Shown here: piece by piece, positions 8,059 to 17,993 of the stretch
Numbering within the stretch: position 1 is the first letter of the stretch
Layout of the letters: each line of letters begins with the position of its first letter
Assembly: GCA_963831385.1 (NCBI GenBank)
Contig: CAWHPW010000014.1
Span: forward strand, 124,001-188,000
Length of the DNA: 64,000 bases
Source: JACVRX01 sp963831385
Lineage (GTDB): Bacteria; Actinomycetota; Actinomycetes; Jiangellales; Jiangellaceae
Reading direction: 5' to 3'
Translations under genes and position numbers: made by a program
Notes under the pieces: model-generated
What the model was told of the DNA's origin: nothing
Databases searched by the model: none
Seen by the model: only the letters and a program-made list of their open reading frames with translations

Positions 8059-8703
8059 TCATGCCAGCTCCGTGGCGACAATCCGCAGGTCGGAGACCAA
8101 TCCGGCGTACATGTCGGCCCGCTCACGGGAGCGCAGCACAGCCGAAGGGTGGACCGTCGCAACAACCACCAGGCCGTCCTGGGACCACTCCGCCGGGCTC
8201 GGCAGCGGGATACCCCGCTGCTCGGTCACCTTGAACGCCGGGCCGAACACTGCCTTGCCTGCTGTCGCGCCCAGGCATACGAGCACATCGGGGTCGAGCA
8301 CCCCCAACTCGGCCGTCAACCACGGTCGGCAGGCGAGGATCTCGGTCCGGTTCGGGGTTTGATGGATCCGACGCTTGCCACTCTCTGCGCGTTGGAACTT
8401 GAAGTGCTTGACAGCATTGGTGACGTAGGTCTGGCTTCGATCGATACCTGCATCCTCGAGTGCGTTGTCCAAGATGCGCCCCGCAGGCCCGACAAAAGGA
8501 CGGCCGGAGCGATCCTCCTGGTCGCCGGGCTGCTCGCCGACTAGAACGACCTGCGCGTTCGCGTCACCTTCCCCGAACACCGCCTGCGTGGCAGCCCGGT
8601 AGAGCTCACAACCCCGACATTCCTGGACCGCGTCTTCCAGGCCTTCGAGCCCCGCACCATCGGGCACGAACTGCTCCGCGCCGGGCACCGAAGGTTTGGC
8701 CAT
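8059..8703 (-). CDS. udgX: UdgX-type uracil-DNA binding/glycosylase protein
   Basis: 214 residues from ATG 8703 (a GTG at 8712 is possible). Motif 1 is GEQPGDQEDRSGRPFVGPAG, motif 2 is HPSAVLR. Between them is KRRIHQTP, the insertion that distinguishes UdgX from family 4 UDGs; in the characterised mycobacterial protein the His of KRRIH forms a covalent bond with the uracil-derived site. The N-terminal Cys pair (ECRGCELY) and later Cys residues (ILACRPWL, LVCLGA) fit the 4Fe-4S cluster. The protein recognises uracil in DNA and becomes trapped on it. It is a single gene, divergent from the sortase-linked pair. Confidence 0.92.
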   Translation of the reverse strand: MAKPSVPGAEQFVPDGAGLEGLEDAVQECRGCELYRAATQAVFGEGDANAQVVLVGEQPGDQEDRSGRPFVGPAGRILDNALEDAGIDRSQTYVTNAVKHFKFQRAESGKRRIHQTPNRTEILACRPWLTAELGVLDPDVLVCLGATAGKAVFGPAFKVTEQRGIPLPSPAEWSQDGLVVVATVHPSAVLRSRERADMYAGLVSDLRIVATELA

Positions 8704-8814
8704 GCTGTGCACGTTCCCGTCCTGGCCGATGTCGAATCATTCGGCACCAATCCGCAGGCACCACGGCACCGAACGCACGGGTGAACACCTCAGCCTCGGA
8801 GGAGGTCCGTCCCG

Positions 8815-9657
8815 ATGCGTCGTACTGCCGCCCTGCTGGCCATGCCAGCGGTCTGCGCTGTGCTGTTGGCAACGGCGCCATCTGCGGCAGCGCACGGCAC
8901 TACCCACGCGTCGGCTGGCGACTCCAGCGCCGGCGAGCCGGGCAGCTACAGCATCGACCTCGCCGAGCTGAACGGCAGCGGCTCGTCCGGTGTCGCTGTC
9001 CTGACCCTCGCCGAAGACGGCAGCCTGACGGTGAACATCGAGGCCCAGGGCATGGTTCCCGGACAGCCACATGCCCAGCACATCCACGGCGACAGCAGCC
9101 TCGAGCGCGACTTCACCTGCCCAACTCCGGACGCGGACGCCAACGGAGACGGCATCGTCAACACGGTGGAGGGAATCCCTTCGTACGGCGAGATCCACAT
9201 CGCCCTGACGACTCAGGGCGATGCCACTGCGGCGTCCGGCCTCGCCGTCGACCGGTTCCCGGTGGCCGGCGCGGATGGCGCCGTCAGCTATGAGCGCACG
9301 TTCATGGCGACGGAGCTACCGGACGGCACGGCCACGGCAGTACGGAACCTGCACGTCGTCACCCACGGGATCGACGTCAACGGAAACGGCGAATACGACA
9401 TGGCCGCGGGGGCGAGTGAGCTCGACCCCGCGCTGCCGCAGGAGGCAACCGCCCCGGCGTCCTGCGGAATCATCGAAGGCTCGAACATCTCGGCGATCCC
9501 CACCGGTGGGGTCGAGACGGGTGTCGGGCCGCTGACCGGCACAAGCAACGGGGCCGTCGCCGGCTCACCGGTGCTCCAGTTCTCGGCGATCGTCGGGATT
9601 GGCGCGCTGTGGGTCATCGGCGTGGGCTTGCGCCGTCAGCGGACCGCTCTCCGGTGA
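8815..9657 (+). CDS. Secreted CHRD-like/EF-hand-like protein with C-terminal anchor
   Basis: 280 residues with a clear signal peptide (MRRTAALLAMPAVCAVLLAT, cleavage after SAAA) and a strong GGAGGAGG ribosome site. The body resembles a CHRD-like extracellular domain (GVAVLTLAEDGSLTVNIEAQ, HAQHIHGD). It carries an EF-hand-like loop DADANGDGIVNTVE near residues 102-115 and a second acidic loop DVNGNGEYD near 187. The C-terminus is shaped like a cell-wall sorting signal: IPTGGVETG, then a hydrophobic helix (LQFSAIVGIGALWVIGVGL) and RRQR. No LPXTG is present. The next gene is a class F sortase overlapping it by four bases, so this protein is the likely substrate. Function unknown. Confidence 0.75.
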   Translation: MRRTAALLAMPAVCAVLLATAPSAAAHGTTHASAGDSSAGEPGSYSIDLAELNGSGSSGVAVLTLAEDGSLTVNIEAQGMVPGQPHAQHIHGDSSLERDFTCPTPDADANGDGIVNTVEGIPSYGEIHIALTTQGDATAASGLAVDRFPVAGADGAVSYERTFMATELPDGTATAVRNLHVVTHGIDVNGNGEYDMAAGASELDPALPQEATAPASCGIIEGSNISAIPTGGVETGVGPLTGTSNGAVAGSPVLQFSAIVGIGALWVIGVGLRRQRTALR

Positions 9658-10301
9658 GGACTCAATGGCTGATCCCGTTCGTGCTCGCGGCGGCGCTGCC
9701 GTTTGCCGGGTGTGCGGGAGCTGACGAGGAACTCATCGGGACCGGGACGGGTCCGAGGGTCACAGGGGAGCCCTCGGGCCCGTCCACCTCAAAGGCAGCG
9801 CCGCGTAGCTCGGCGTCGCCGTCACCTGCTGTCACCGCGCCGGTTGGCTTGCCGGCGAGCCGGCCGGTTCAGGTCGACATCCCCGCCCTGGGTGTGTCCC
9901 AGCAGACGATCGACCTGGGTCTCGCGGCCGACGGCTCGATGCAGGTGCCCTCAGGTCCGATGCCTGTGGGGTGGTTCGCCGAAAGTCCGACGCCGGGTGA
10001 GATCGGGCCTTCCGTGCTGGCTGGACATCTGACTTGGAACGGCGCCGACGGTGTCTTCCGCCATCTCCAGACGCTGAAACCCGGCGACGAGATCGTCGTC
10101 ACCCGTGCCGACGGCAGCCGTCCCCGCTTCGTCGTCACCGAGGTCGCCCAGTACGCAAAGGACGAGTTCCCGACTGCCCGCGTATACGCGAACACCCCTG
10201 GACCGCAGTTGCGGCTCATCACCTGTGCTGGCGACTACAGCCCGAACTCGCACAACTACAGCGACAACGTCGTGGTGTACGCGACGATGCCGCCGGCTTG
10301 A
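9654..10301 (+). CDS. Class F sortase
   Basis: 215 residues from GTG 9654, whose last bases overlap the previous stop (GTGA). The N-terminus is a lipoprotein-like or membrane signal (LIPFVLAAALPFAGCAG) followed by a Ser/Pro-rich linker. The sortase barrel begins at VQVDIPALGV. The catalytic His is in SVLAGHLTWNG and the Cys in LRLITCAGDY, with the terminal strand NYSDNVVVYA. Sortases cut a sorting motif and attach the protein to the cell wall; class F is the small actinobacterial type with few defined substrates. Co-translation with the anchored protein upstream suggests an enzyme-substrate pair. Confidence 0.87.
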   Translation: MRTQWLIPFVLAAALPFAGCAGADEELIGTGTGPRVTGEPSGPSTSKAAPRSSASPSPAVTAPVGLPASRPVQVDIPALGVSQQTIDLGLAADGSMQVPSGPMPVGWFAESPTPGEIGPSVLAGHLTWNGADGVFRHLQTLKPGDEIVVTRADGSRPRFVVTEVAQYAKDEFPTARVYANTPGPQLRLITCAGDYSPNSHNYSDNVVVYATMPPA

Positions 10302-10327
10302 CCTCCTCGAGACCACGTGTTCTCGCT

Positions 10328-10344
10328 ATACCCCCATCGGGTAT
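10328..10344. promoter_or_regulatory. CsoR-like operator dyad
   Basis: ATACCC-N5-GGGTAT, a perfect 6-base dyad with the G/C tract and flanking TA typical of operators bound by copper- or sulfur-sensing CsoR/CstR/FrmR-family repressors. It ends 10 bases before the ATG of the DUF4396 gene, so bound repressor would block the start region. No csoR gene is present in the window. Confidence 0.55.
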
Positions 10345-10354
10345 CATCGACCTA

Positions 10355-10837
10355 ATGAGCGAGCATGCCCATCACCTGACGGCACCCGCGGCGACGTGGG
10401 GAATGGCGAGCCAGGCCACGCTGCACTGCCTGACCGGCTGTGCGATCGGCGAGGTGCTCGGTGTGGTCATCGGGACTGCGCTGGGATGGCCGGTGCTTCC
10501 GACGGTCGTGCTGGCGATCGTGCTCGCGTTCTTCTTCGGGTACCTGCTGACCATGCGTGGCGTCCTCCGCGCCGGCGTCGACTTCCGGCGTGCGGTGCGC
10601 ATCGCGCTGGTCGCCGACACGGCTTCCATCGCGATCATGGAACTGGTCGACAACGCGGTGCTGGTCGGGATTCCCGGCGCCATGGAGGCGGGCCTGACCT
10701 CGGCCCTGTTCTGGGGCAGCCTGGCGTTTTCGCTGGCCGTCGCATTCGTCGTCACAGTGCCGTTCAACAAGTGGATGATCGGCCGCGGTCGGGGCCACGC
10801 CGTCGTCCACGCACACCACGATTCCCATCAGCACTGA
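10355..10837 (+). CDS. DUF4396 domain membrane protein
   Basis: 160 residues with about four hydrophobic segments (CLTGCAIGEVLGVVIGTALG, VVLAIVLAFFFGYLLTM, IALVADTASIAIMELVDNAV, LFWGSLAFSLAVAFVVTV). Both ends are histidine-rich (EHAHH and HAVVHAHHDSHQH), which could bind metal. The core C-x-x-G-C-x-x-G-E motif (CLTGCAIGE) is the DUF4396 hallmark. The function is unknown. His-rich tails and a CsoR-like operator directly upstream point to copper or another soft metal, or to reactive sulfur; this is inference. It faces ppa convergently, with a palindrome between them. Confidence 0.82.
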   Translation: MSEHAHHLTAPAATWGMASQATLHCLTGCAIGEVLGVVIGTALGWPVLPTVVLAIVLAFFFGYLLTMRGVLRAGVDFRRAVRIALVADTASIAIMELVDNAVLVGIPGAMEAGLTSALFWGSLAFSLAVAFVVTVPFNKWMIGRGRGHAVVHAHHDSHQH

Positions 10838-10846
10838 GATCTAGGT

Positions 10847-10874
10847 GTGACCTCTCCACTGTGACCTCTCCACT
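10847..10874 (+). repeat. Two tandem copies of a 14-base repeat
   Basis: GTGACCTCTCCACT occurs twice back to back (10847-10860 and 10861-10874), in the gap between the DUF4396 gene and the palindrome that follows. No coding role is seen. Confidence 0.8.
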
Positions 10875-10880
10875 GGGGCC

Positions 10881-10945
10881 GTGAAGATCGTCGTGATGCC
10901 TCACCCGCGCAAGAACCAGCGCGAGGGCTTCACGACGATCTTCAC
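10881..10945. terminator. Palindrome between convergent DUF4396 gene and ppa
   Basis: A perfect 16-base inverted repeat, GTGAAGATCGTCGTGA (10881-10896) and its complement (10930-10945). Between the arms is a weaker GC-rich hairpin (CCTCACCCGCGC facing GCGCGAGG). It ends 11 bases before the ppa stop. Its position between convergent genes suits a bidirectional terminator, though no T-run follows. Confidence 0.55.
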
Positions 10946-10955
10946 AACCGGTTGA

Positions 10956-11459
10956 TCAATGGCCGTGCTCGTAGTAGCCGGTGTCCTTAGCCCGCTGGTA
11001 CGAGCGCAAGATCTCCTGCTCCGCCTCTTCCCGGCCGGCCCAGGTCGCACCCTCGACCGACTTGCCGGGTTCGAGGTCCTTGTAGACCTCGAAGAAGTGC
11101 TGGATCTCCAGCCGGGCGTACTCCGGGATGTCGGTCAGGTCGCGCATGAAGGTCATGCGCACGTCCTCGGCCGGAACGCACATGACCTTGTCGTCCCCGC
11201 CGGCCTCGTCCGTCATCCGGAACATGCCCAAGGCCCGGCATCGGATCAGGCAACCCGGAAAGGTCGAGTCCTCGATGAGGACGAGTGCGTCCAGCGGGTC
11301 GCCGTCCTCACCGAGTGTCTGTTCGACGAACCCATAGTCGGCGGGATAGCGAGTTGACGTGAAGAGCCGCCGGTCCAGCTTGATCCGGCCGGTCTTGTGG
11401 TCCAGCTCGTACTTGTTCCGGCTTCCAGACGGAATCTCGATCGTGACGTCGAACTCCAC
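10956..11459 (-). CDS. ppa: Inorganic pyrophosphatase
   Basis: 167 residues, the normal size for a bacterial family I enzyme. Active-site residues are visible: the basic/Tyr set in SRNKYELDHKTG, YPADYGFVEQT, and the metal-binding cluster DGDPLDALVL (D-x-D-P-x-D). It hydrolyses pyrophosphate to phosphate in the cytoplasm, driving nucleic acid and tRNA charging reactions. It diverges from dacB, the same pairing seen at the mycobacterial ppa-dacB locus. Confidence 0.96.
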   Translation of the reverse strand: MEFDVTIEIPSGSRNKYELDHKTGRIKLDRRLFTSTRYPADYGFVEQTLGEDGDPLDALVLIEDSTFPGCLIRCRALGMFRMTDEAGGDDKVMCVPAEDVRMTFMRDLTDIPEYARLEIQHFFEVYKDLEPGKSVEGATWAGREEAEQEILRSYQRAKDTGYYEHGH

Positions 11460-11510
11460 GACACCCTCCAGCTCATGTCTGGCCCTGAGTGTCCCGTACC
11501 GTGGCCGGTC

Positions 11511-12917
11511 GTGTCTCGTCGCTTGGTTGCGGTGGTGGCCGCGATCCTGGCGTTGTTCGCCGCTGCGATCGCGATGGTAGTCGCCACTGGGGTGATCGGC
11601 ACTGGCTCGGCACAGCCCTCGTCCTCGCCGAGCTCGACGGCGGCACAGACCTCGACGCCTTCGTCACCGCCCACTGTGCTTGCTGCGCCGTCGGGCACCC
11701 CAACCCCAGCAGCACCGCCACTGGCCGACGTGCTCGCGCCTTCCCTGGGGGCATCGGCCTTGGGGGACAGCGTGGCGGTGTCGGTGATCGACCTGTCCAC
11801 GGGCACGATCTTGTTCACTGACGATGCGGACGCCGCGCTGATCCCGGCCAGCACCATGAAGATCCTGACCGCTGCCGCAGCCCTGCACGTGCTCGGTCCC
11901 CAACACCGGTTCACTACCCGGGTGGTCGCCGGCGCCGTTCCGGATCAGATTGTTCTCGTCGGTGGCGGCGATCTCATGCTCACCGCCAGTGACGGGGAAG
12001 ACCGCAGCGCAGGCACTTCGCTGTCGACCCTGGCCGACCGCACTGCTGCGTCGTTAGCGGAGTCCGGCATCACCACAGTCGAACTCGTCGTGGATGACGG
12101 CATGTTCACCGGGCCGGCCGTGAATCCGGACTGGCGGTCGAACTATGTGCCCTCGGGCGTCGTCGGCCCAGTGTCCGCCCTGGCACTCGACGGTGGCCGG
12201 ATCACGCCGGGCCGAAGTCAGCGGGCCGATGACCCCGCGCTCGAGGCCGGAGCGACTTTCGCCGAGATGCTCGGCGCCCGTGGCATCGTCGTGCAGGCCG
12301 GGCCGGTCCGTAGCGAAGCACCGGCCAGCTCCGCCGAGGTGGCCGCCATCCGCTCTGTGCCGCTGGAACGGATCGTCGAGCACGTGCTGCTGGTCAGCGA
12401 CAACGACGGGGCCGAAGTGCTGGCTCGGCACGTCGCAGCCGGCAGCGGCCGGCCGGCGAGCTTCAACGCGGCGAGCCGAGCTGTGGTCGATGCTCTCGAG
12501 GAGCTCGGCATCGACATGTCGGGCGCAACCGTGCTCGACGGCAGCGGCCTAGCCCGGGGAAACGCGGTCTCACCCACTGTGCTCGTGGCAGCGCTGGCGA
12601 CCGCCGCACAGCCGGAGAATCCGAACCTGCGGGCGGTACTCACCGGCCTTCCGGTGGCGCAGTTCACCGGCACGCTCGACGACCGGTTCGACTCTCCTCG
12701 AGCCGCCGACGCCGCCGGGTTCGTGCGGGCCAAGACCGGCACGCTGGCCGGCGTCAGCTCGCTGGCCGGCACTGTGCTCGCGCGGGACGGCAGCGCCTTC
12801 GGCTTCGCGATGCTGGCCGATGAGATCGTCAACACCGAGGCGGCCCGGTTGGCCCTCGACGAGGCAGCCGCCGCCCTGGCTGGCTGCGGCTGTGCGCACC
12901 CTGGGACCGGGCCATAG
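11511..12917 (+). CDS. dacB: D-alanyl-D-alanine carboxypeptidase/endopeptidase, PBP4 family
   Basis: 468 residues from GTG 11511, which gives an N-terminal anchor (RRLVAVVAAILALFAAAIAM); ATG 11475 is an alternative but leaves only 15 bases to divergent ppa. The three penicillin-binding motifs are present: PASTMK (SxxK, near residue 112), SDN (near 295) and KTGTLAGV (near 407). PBP4-type enzymes trim or cut D-Ala cross-links in peptidoglycan outside the membrane. A Ser/Thr/Pro-rich linker after the anchor fits a cell-surface enzyme. Confidence 0.93.
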   Translation: MSRRLVAVVAAILALFAAAIAMVVATGVIGTGSAQPSSSPSSTAAQTSTPSSPPTVLAAPSGTPTPAAPPLADVLAPSLGASALGDSVAVSVIDLSTGTILFTDDADAALIPASTMKILTAAAALHVLGPQHRFTTRVVAGAVPDQIVLVGGGDLMLTASDGEDRSAGTSLSTLADRTAASLAESGITTVELVVDDGMFTGPAVNPDWRSNYVPSGVVGPVSALALDGGRITPGRSQRADDPALEAGATFAEMLGARGIVVQAGPVRSEAPASSAEVAAIRSVPLERIVEHVLLVSDNDGAEVLARHVAAGSGRPASFNAASRAVVDALEELGIDMSGATVLDGSGLARGNAVSPTVLVAALATAAQPENPNLRAVLTGLPVAQFTGTLDDRFDSPRAADAAGFVRAKTGTLAGVSSLAGTVLARDGSAFGFAMLADEIVNTEAARLALDEAAAALAGCGCAHPGTGP

Positions 12918-12943
12918 CCACCAGTCCACGTAGCGTGGGCGCC

Positions 12944-14017
12944 ATGACGACGAACGATTCGGCAGACATGGTCGATTGGGATCTTGCGGTCGCGACGGCT
13001 CGCCGGCTCGCCAAGCCGGGCCCGGCAGTCAATGCCGATGAGGCCAGGGAGGTCGTCGAGGATCTCAAGACCTTCGCCGGAGAGGCGAGCGGACCGGTCC
13101 GGTCGTTCACCGGTCTCGATGCAGCAGCCGCACCTGCACCGGTCGTGGTCGTGGACCGGGGCGGCTGGGCCCAGGCGAACGCCGACGGCATGCGGGAGAT
13201 CATCACCCCACTCACCGACAAGCTCCGGGCGCGGAGGACGAGCTCCGGACTGATGGATCAGGTCGGCCCCAAGGTGACCGGGGTTGAGACCGGGGCACTG
13301 CTGGCGTTCCTCGCCGCGAAGGTGCTGGGCCAATTCGACCCGTTCTGGTCGGACGGATCCGGCGCGCCAGGTCGCCTCCTGCTCGTCGCTCCCAATGTCG
13401 TGCACGTCGAACGGGAGCTCCAGGTCGATTCGCGTGATTTCCGCATGTGGGTCTGTCTGCACGAGGAGACGCATCGGGTCCAGTTCACTGCCGTGCCCTG
13501 GCTACGCGACCACCTCCGCTCGGAGATTTCGTCCTTCATCCAAGCCACCGAGGTCGATCCGGCCGTGCTGCTGTCTCGGCTGCGCGTGATCATCAAATCC
13601 GTCATCGAGAGCGCCCAGAGCGGTCAGGACGGCCCGTCCGTGCTCGACCTGGTGCAGTCACCGGAACAAAAAGCAATCATCGATCGGGTCACCGCTGTGA
13701 TGTCGCTCCTGGAAGGTCACGCCGATGTCGTGATGGACGGTGTCGGCCCCGAAGTCGTTCCGAGCGTCGCGACCATCCGGGAGAAGTTTCAACGCCGGCG
13801 CGCCGGTGCCAACAGCTTGGATCGAACCGTGCGCCGTTTGCTCGGTATCGAGGCGAAGATGCGGCAGTACCGCGACGGCGCCAAGTTCGTCAACGCCGTC
13901 GTCGACGGGGTAGGCATGAGCGGGTTCAACCGGGTATGGGAATCGGCTGCGGCGCTCCCCACCCTCGATGAGATCTCCGATCCGGTTGCCTGGGTGCGCC
14001 GAGTCCACGGGTCATGA
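12944..14017 (+). CDS. Zinc-dependent metalloprotease (DUF2342/F420-associated family)
   Basis: 357 residues from ATG 12944 (GTG 12935 possible). HEETH near residue 172 is the HExxH zinc motif, and EGHADVVMD near 260 supplies the third ligand, the arrangement of this actinobacterial family. Families TIGR03624/TIGR03883 were noted for co-occurrence with F420 biosynthesis, but their substrate is unknown. It sits between dacB and tilS, as in the mycobacterial gene order. No signal peptide is seen, so it is probably cytoplasmic. Confidence 0.88.
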   Translation: MTTNDSADMVDWDLAVATARRLAKPGPAVNADEAREVVEDLKTFAGEASGPVRSFTGLDAAAAPAPVVVVDRGGWAQANADGMREIITPLTDKLRARRTSSGLMDQVGPKVTGVETGALLAFLAAKVLGQFDPFWSDGSGAPGRLLLVAPNVVHVERELQVDSRDFRMWVCLHEETHRVQFTAVPWLRDHLRSEISSFIQATEVDPAVLLSRLRVIIKSVIESAQSGQDGPSVLDLVQSPEQKAIIDRVTAVMSLLEGHADVVMDGVGPEVVPSVATIREKFQRRRAGANSLDRTVRRLLGIEAKMRQYRDGAKFVNAVVDGVGMSGFNRVWESAAALPTLDEISDPVAWVRRVHGS

Positions 14018-14041
14018 AACGTCTTGCGCCTTGCTGGTGCC

Positions 14042-14147
14042 GTGGGGGCGGGGGGATGTTGTGGCCGGCTCCGCGATCCGTGGCCGACAAGCGTTCCACG
14101 GATCGCTCTTTAGACGCCGGCGACAACATCCCCCCGCCCCCACCGGC
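14042..14147. repeat. Large nested palindrome before tilS
   Basis: The outer arms (14042-14069 and 14116-14147) match over about 27 bases with one mismatch; the core is GGGGGCGGGGGGATGTTGT and its complement. Inside is a perfect 11-base hairpin, GCGATCCGTGG (14073-14083) with CCACGGATCGC (14096-14106). It lies between two genes on the same strand, after the metalloprotease stop and 20 bases before the tilS start. It may be a terminator or attenuator, or a repetitive extragenic palindrome. Confidence 0.6.
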
Positions 14148-14167
14148 AATCTGGTTTTCCTCCGCTC

Positions 14168-15174
14168 ATGACTGCGCCGGTCCTCGTCGTGCGGCGAGCG
14201 GTCCGGGAGGCGCTCGAGGACCTGGCCGCCGATGACTGCGTGCTGGTCGCGTGCTCGGGGGGCGCCGACTCGCTGGCGCTCGCGGCGGCTGTCGCCCACC
14301 TCGCGACCGGAACGGGCGTCGGGCGGGGGCGGTCACCGTCGACCACGGACTGCAGCCGGGCTCGGCCGAGCGGGCTCGAGCCGTCGCAGTCGACCTGGTC
14401 GGGCTTGGGCTCGACCCGGTCGAGGTGGTGCACCTTCAAGTGACCGACGATCTACAGGGTCCGGAAGGCAATGCCCGACGAGCGCGATACACGGCGCTAG
14501 ATGCTGCGGCGAACCGGCATTCGGCAGCCGCAGTGCTGCTGGGTCACACCCGGGACGATCAAGCCGAGTCGGTGTTGCTGGGCCTGGCTCGGGGATCGGG
14601 AGCACGGTCGCTGGCCGGTATGGCCGCGGTGGTGGGCCGATACCGGCGTCCGCTGCTCGCAATCTCCAGCGAGAGTGTGCGGGCCGCCGTACCAGCCGAC
14701 CTCCGCCCATGGGAAGACCCGCAGAACCGTGACGTGGCGCTGGCCCGCGTCCGGGTGCGGCATCGGGTACTGCCGGTCATGGAGGCCGAACTCGGGCCAG
14801 GGATCGGCACCGCGCTTGCTCGAACGGCCGCTCTGTTGCGCGCCGACGCGGACGCTTTGGACTCCTGGGCCGATCGAGCGCTCCTCGAGACCATGACCGA
14901 AGAACGATCACTCGGCCCCCCACACCAGCCATCCTCCTTCGACCATGGTCTCGACGTCGGACTGCTCGCCACCTTTCCCCAGGCCGTCCGGCAGCGGGTC
15001 CTCCGCAGAGCGGCGATCGCGGCCGGGAGTCGACCGACGGACCTCACGGCAGCCCATGTGGAAGCGATGGACGCACTGATCACCAAGTGGCACGGGCAAG
15101 TCGGGGTCGACCTCCCGGGGAAGCTGCGGGCGACCCGCGCCGCTGACGTTCTCCGCATCGGCCCGCCGGACTGA
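14168..15174 (+). CDS. tilS: tRNA(Ile)-lysidine synthetase, frameshifted
   Basis: The PP-loop LVACSGGADSLALAAAVAHL sits in the first frame from ATG 14168. From about 14320 the protein continues in another frame (AVTVDHGLQPGSAERA, GHTRDDQAESVLLGLARGSG, RRPLLAISSE, NRDVALARVRVRHRVLP) to the stop at 15174. One missing base in the G-rich run near 14315-14335 explains the break. The enzyme ligates lysine to C34 of tRNA-Ile(CAU), changing its codon specificity from AUG to AUA. The activity is normally essential, so the break is more likely a sequencing artefact than a true null. Downstream is hpt, the common tilS-hpt-ftsH order. Confidence 0.9.
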
Positions 15175-15213
15175 TGCCGTTGGCGGGTGCCGACCTGTGG
15201 CAGGCTGCGGCCC

Positions 15214-15765
15214 GTGGACGCCGATGACGTCAGCGCCGATCTGGCCAAGGTGCACCTGTCTGAAGCCGACATTCAGCGCCGGCTCGGCGAGGTTGCCGCC
15301 GAGATCGAGCACGATTACGAAGGCCGTGATCTGTTGTTGGTCGGTGTGCTCAAGGGTGCCGTCGTTGTCATGGCCGACCTGTCGAGGCAGTTCCGCCGGC
15401 ATGTGGAGACGGACTGGATGGCGGTCTCCTCGTACGGCTCGGGAACCAAGTCCAGCGGCGTCGTCCGCATCCTCAAGGACCTCGACACCGATCTGACCGG
15501 CCGCAACGTCATCATCGTCGAGGACATCATCGACACCGGACTGACGTTGTCCTGGTTGGTTGCCAACCTCTGTTCCCGCGGCCCAGCCTCGGTGGAGATC
15601 TTCGCTCTCCTGCGCAAACCCGAGGCTGCGAAGACCGCGGTCGACGTGCGCTATGTCGGTTTCGACATTCCCAACGAGTTCGTCGTCGGCTATGGCCTGG
15701 ATTTTGCTGAGCGATATCGCAACCTGCGGGTCGTCGCGACTCTCGCCCCGCACATGTACTCCTGA
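15214..15765 (+). CDS. hpt: Hypoxanthine phosphoribosyltransferase
   Basis: 183 residues from GTG 15214 (an upstream in-frame start at 15187 is less likely). The PRPP-binding motif is VIIVEDIIDTGLTLS, the flexible-loop segment is SSYGSGTKSSG, and the purine-binding C-terminal motif is VGFDIPNEFVVGYGLDFAE. It salvages hypoxanthine and guanine to IMP and GMP in the cytoplasm. It lies between tilS and ftsH as in most actinobacteria and firmicutes. Confidence 0.95.
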   Translation: MDADDVSADLAKVHLSEADIQRRLGEVAAEIEHDYEGRDLLLVGVLKGAVVVMADLSRQFRRHVETDWMAVSSYGSGTKSSGVVRILKDLDTDLTGRNVIIVEDIIDTGLTLSWLVANLCSRGPASVEIFALLRKPEAAKTAVDVRYVGFDIPNEFVVGYGLDFAERYRNLRVVATLAPHMYS

Positions 15766-15907
15766 CGCCAGCCCTGCCGTGGGTGCGATTGTCTGCTGAG
15801 ATTTTGCGGGGAACAGGAAGCCGACCTGCGACGTTGCTCATTTGTCAGCATTACCGTGCACTGAGCAGGCGGGGGCTGGCCCGGTGTACCGTCGGGTGAC
15901 CGACATC

Positions 15908-15928
15908 TCCGGCGGGCCGGCCGCCGGA
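15908..15928. promoter_or_regulatory. GC-rich hairpin in ftsH leader
   Basis: TCCGGCGG-GCCGG-CCGCCGGA is an 8-base perfect hairpin in the 221-base gap between hpt and ftsH. The rest of the gap includes an AT-richer patch (CTCATTTGTCAGCATTAC, 15838-15855) that could hold a promoter. No known regulatory motif was recognised. Confidence 0.35.
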
Positions 15929-15986
15929 CACCCTCGTCACCGGGTGTTCCGACAGGCAGGAGGCACGGGGCCGACCGGCTCCCATC

Positions 15987-17990
<2,004 letters not shown>

Positions 17991-17993
17991 GCC

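Noticed and set aside
8725..8745. LexA/SOS-like box upstream of udgX
   Set aside because: The local CGAATGATTCGA dyad does not match the actinobacterial SOS box GAAC-N4-GTTC.
12218..13474. Long minus-strand open frame of over 400 codons
   Set aside because: It lies antisense to dacB and the zinc metalloprotease, both of which carry full catalytic motifs. No ribosome site or domain is visible in the antisense frame.
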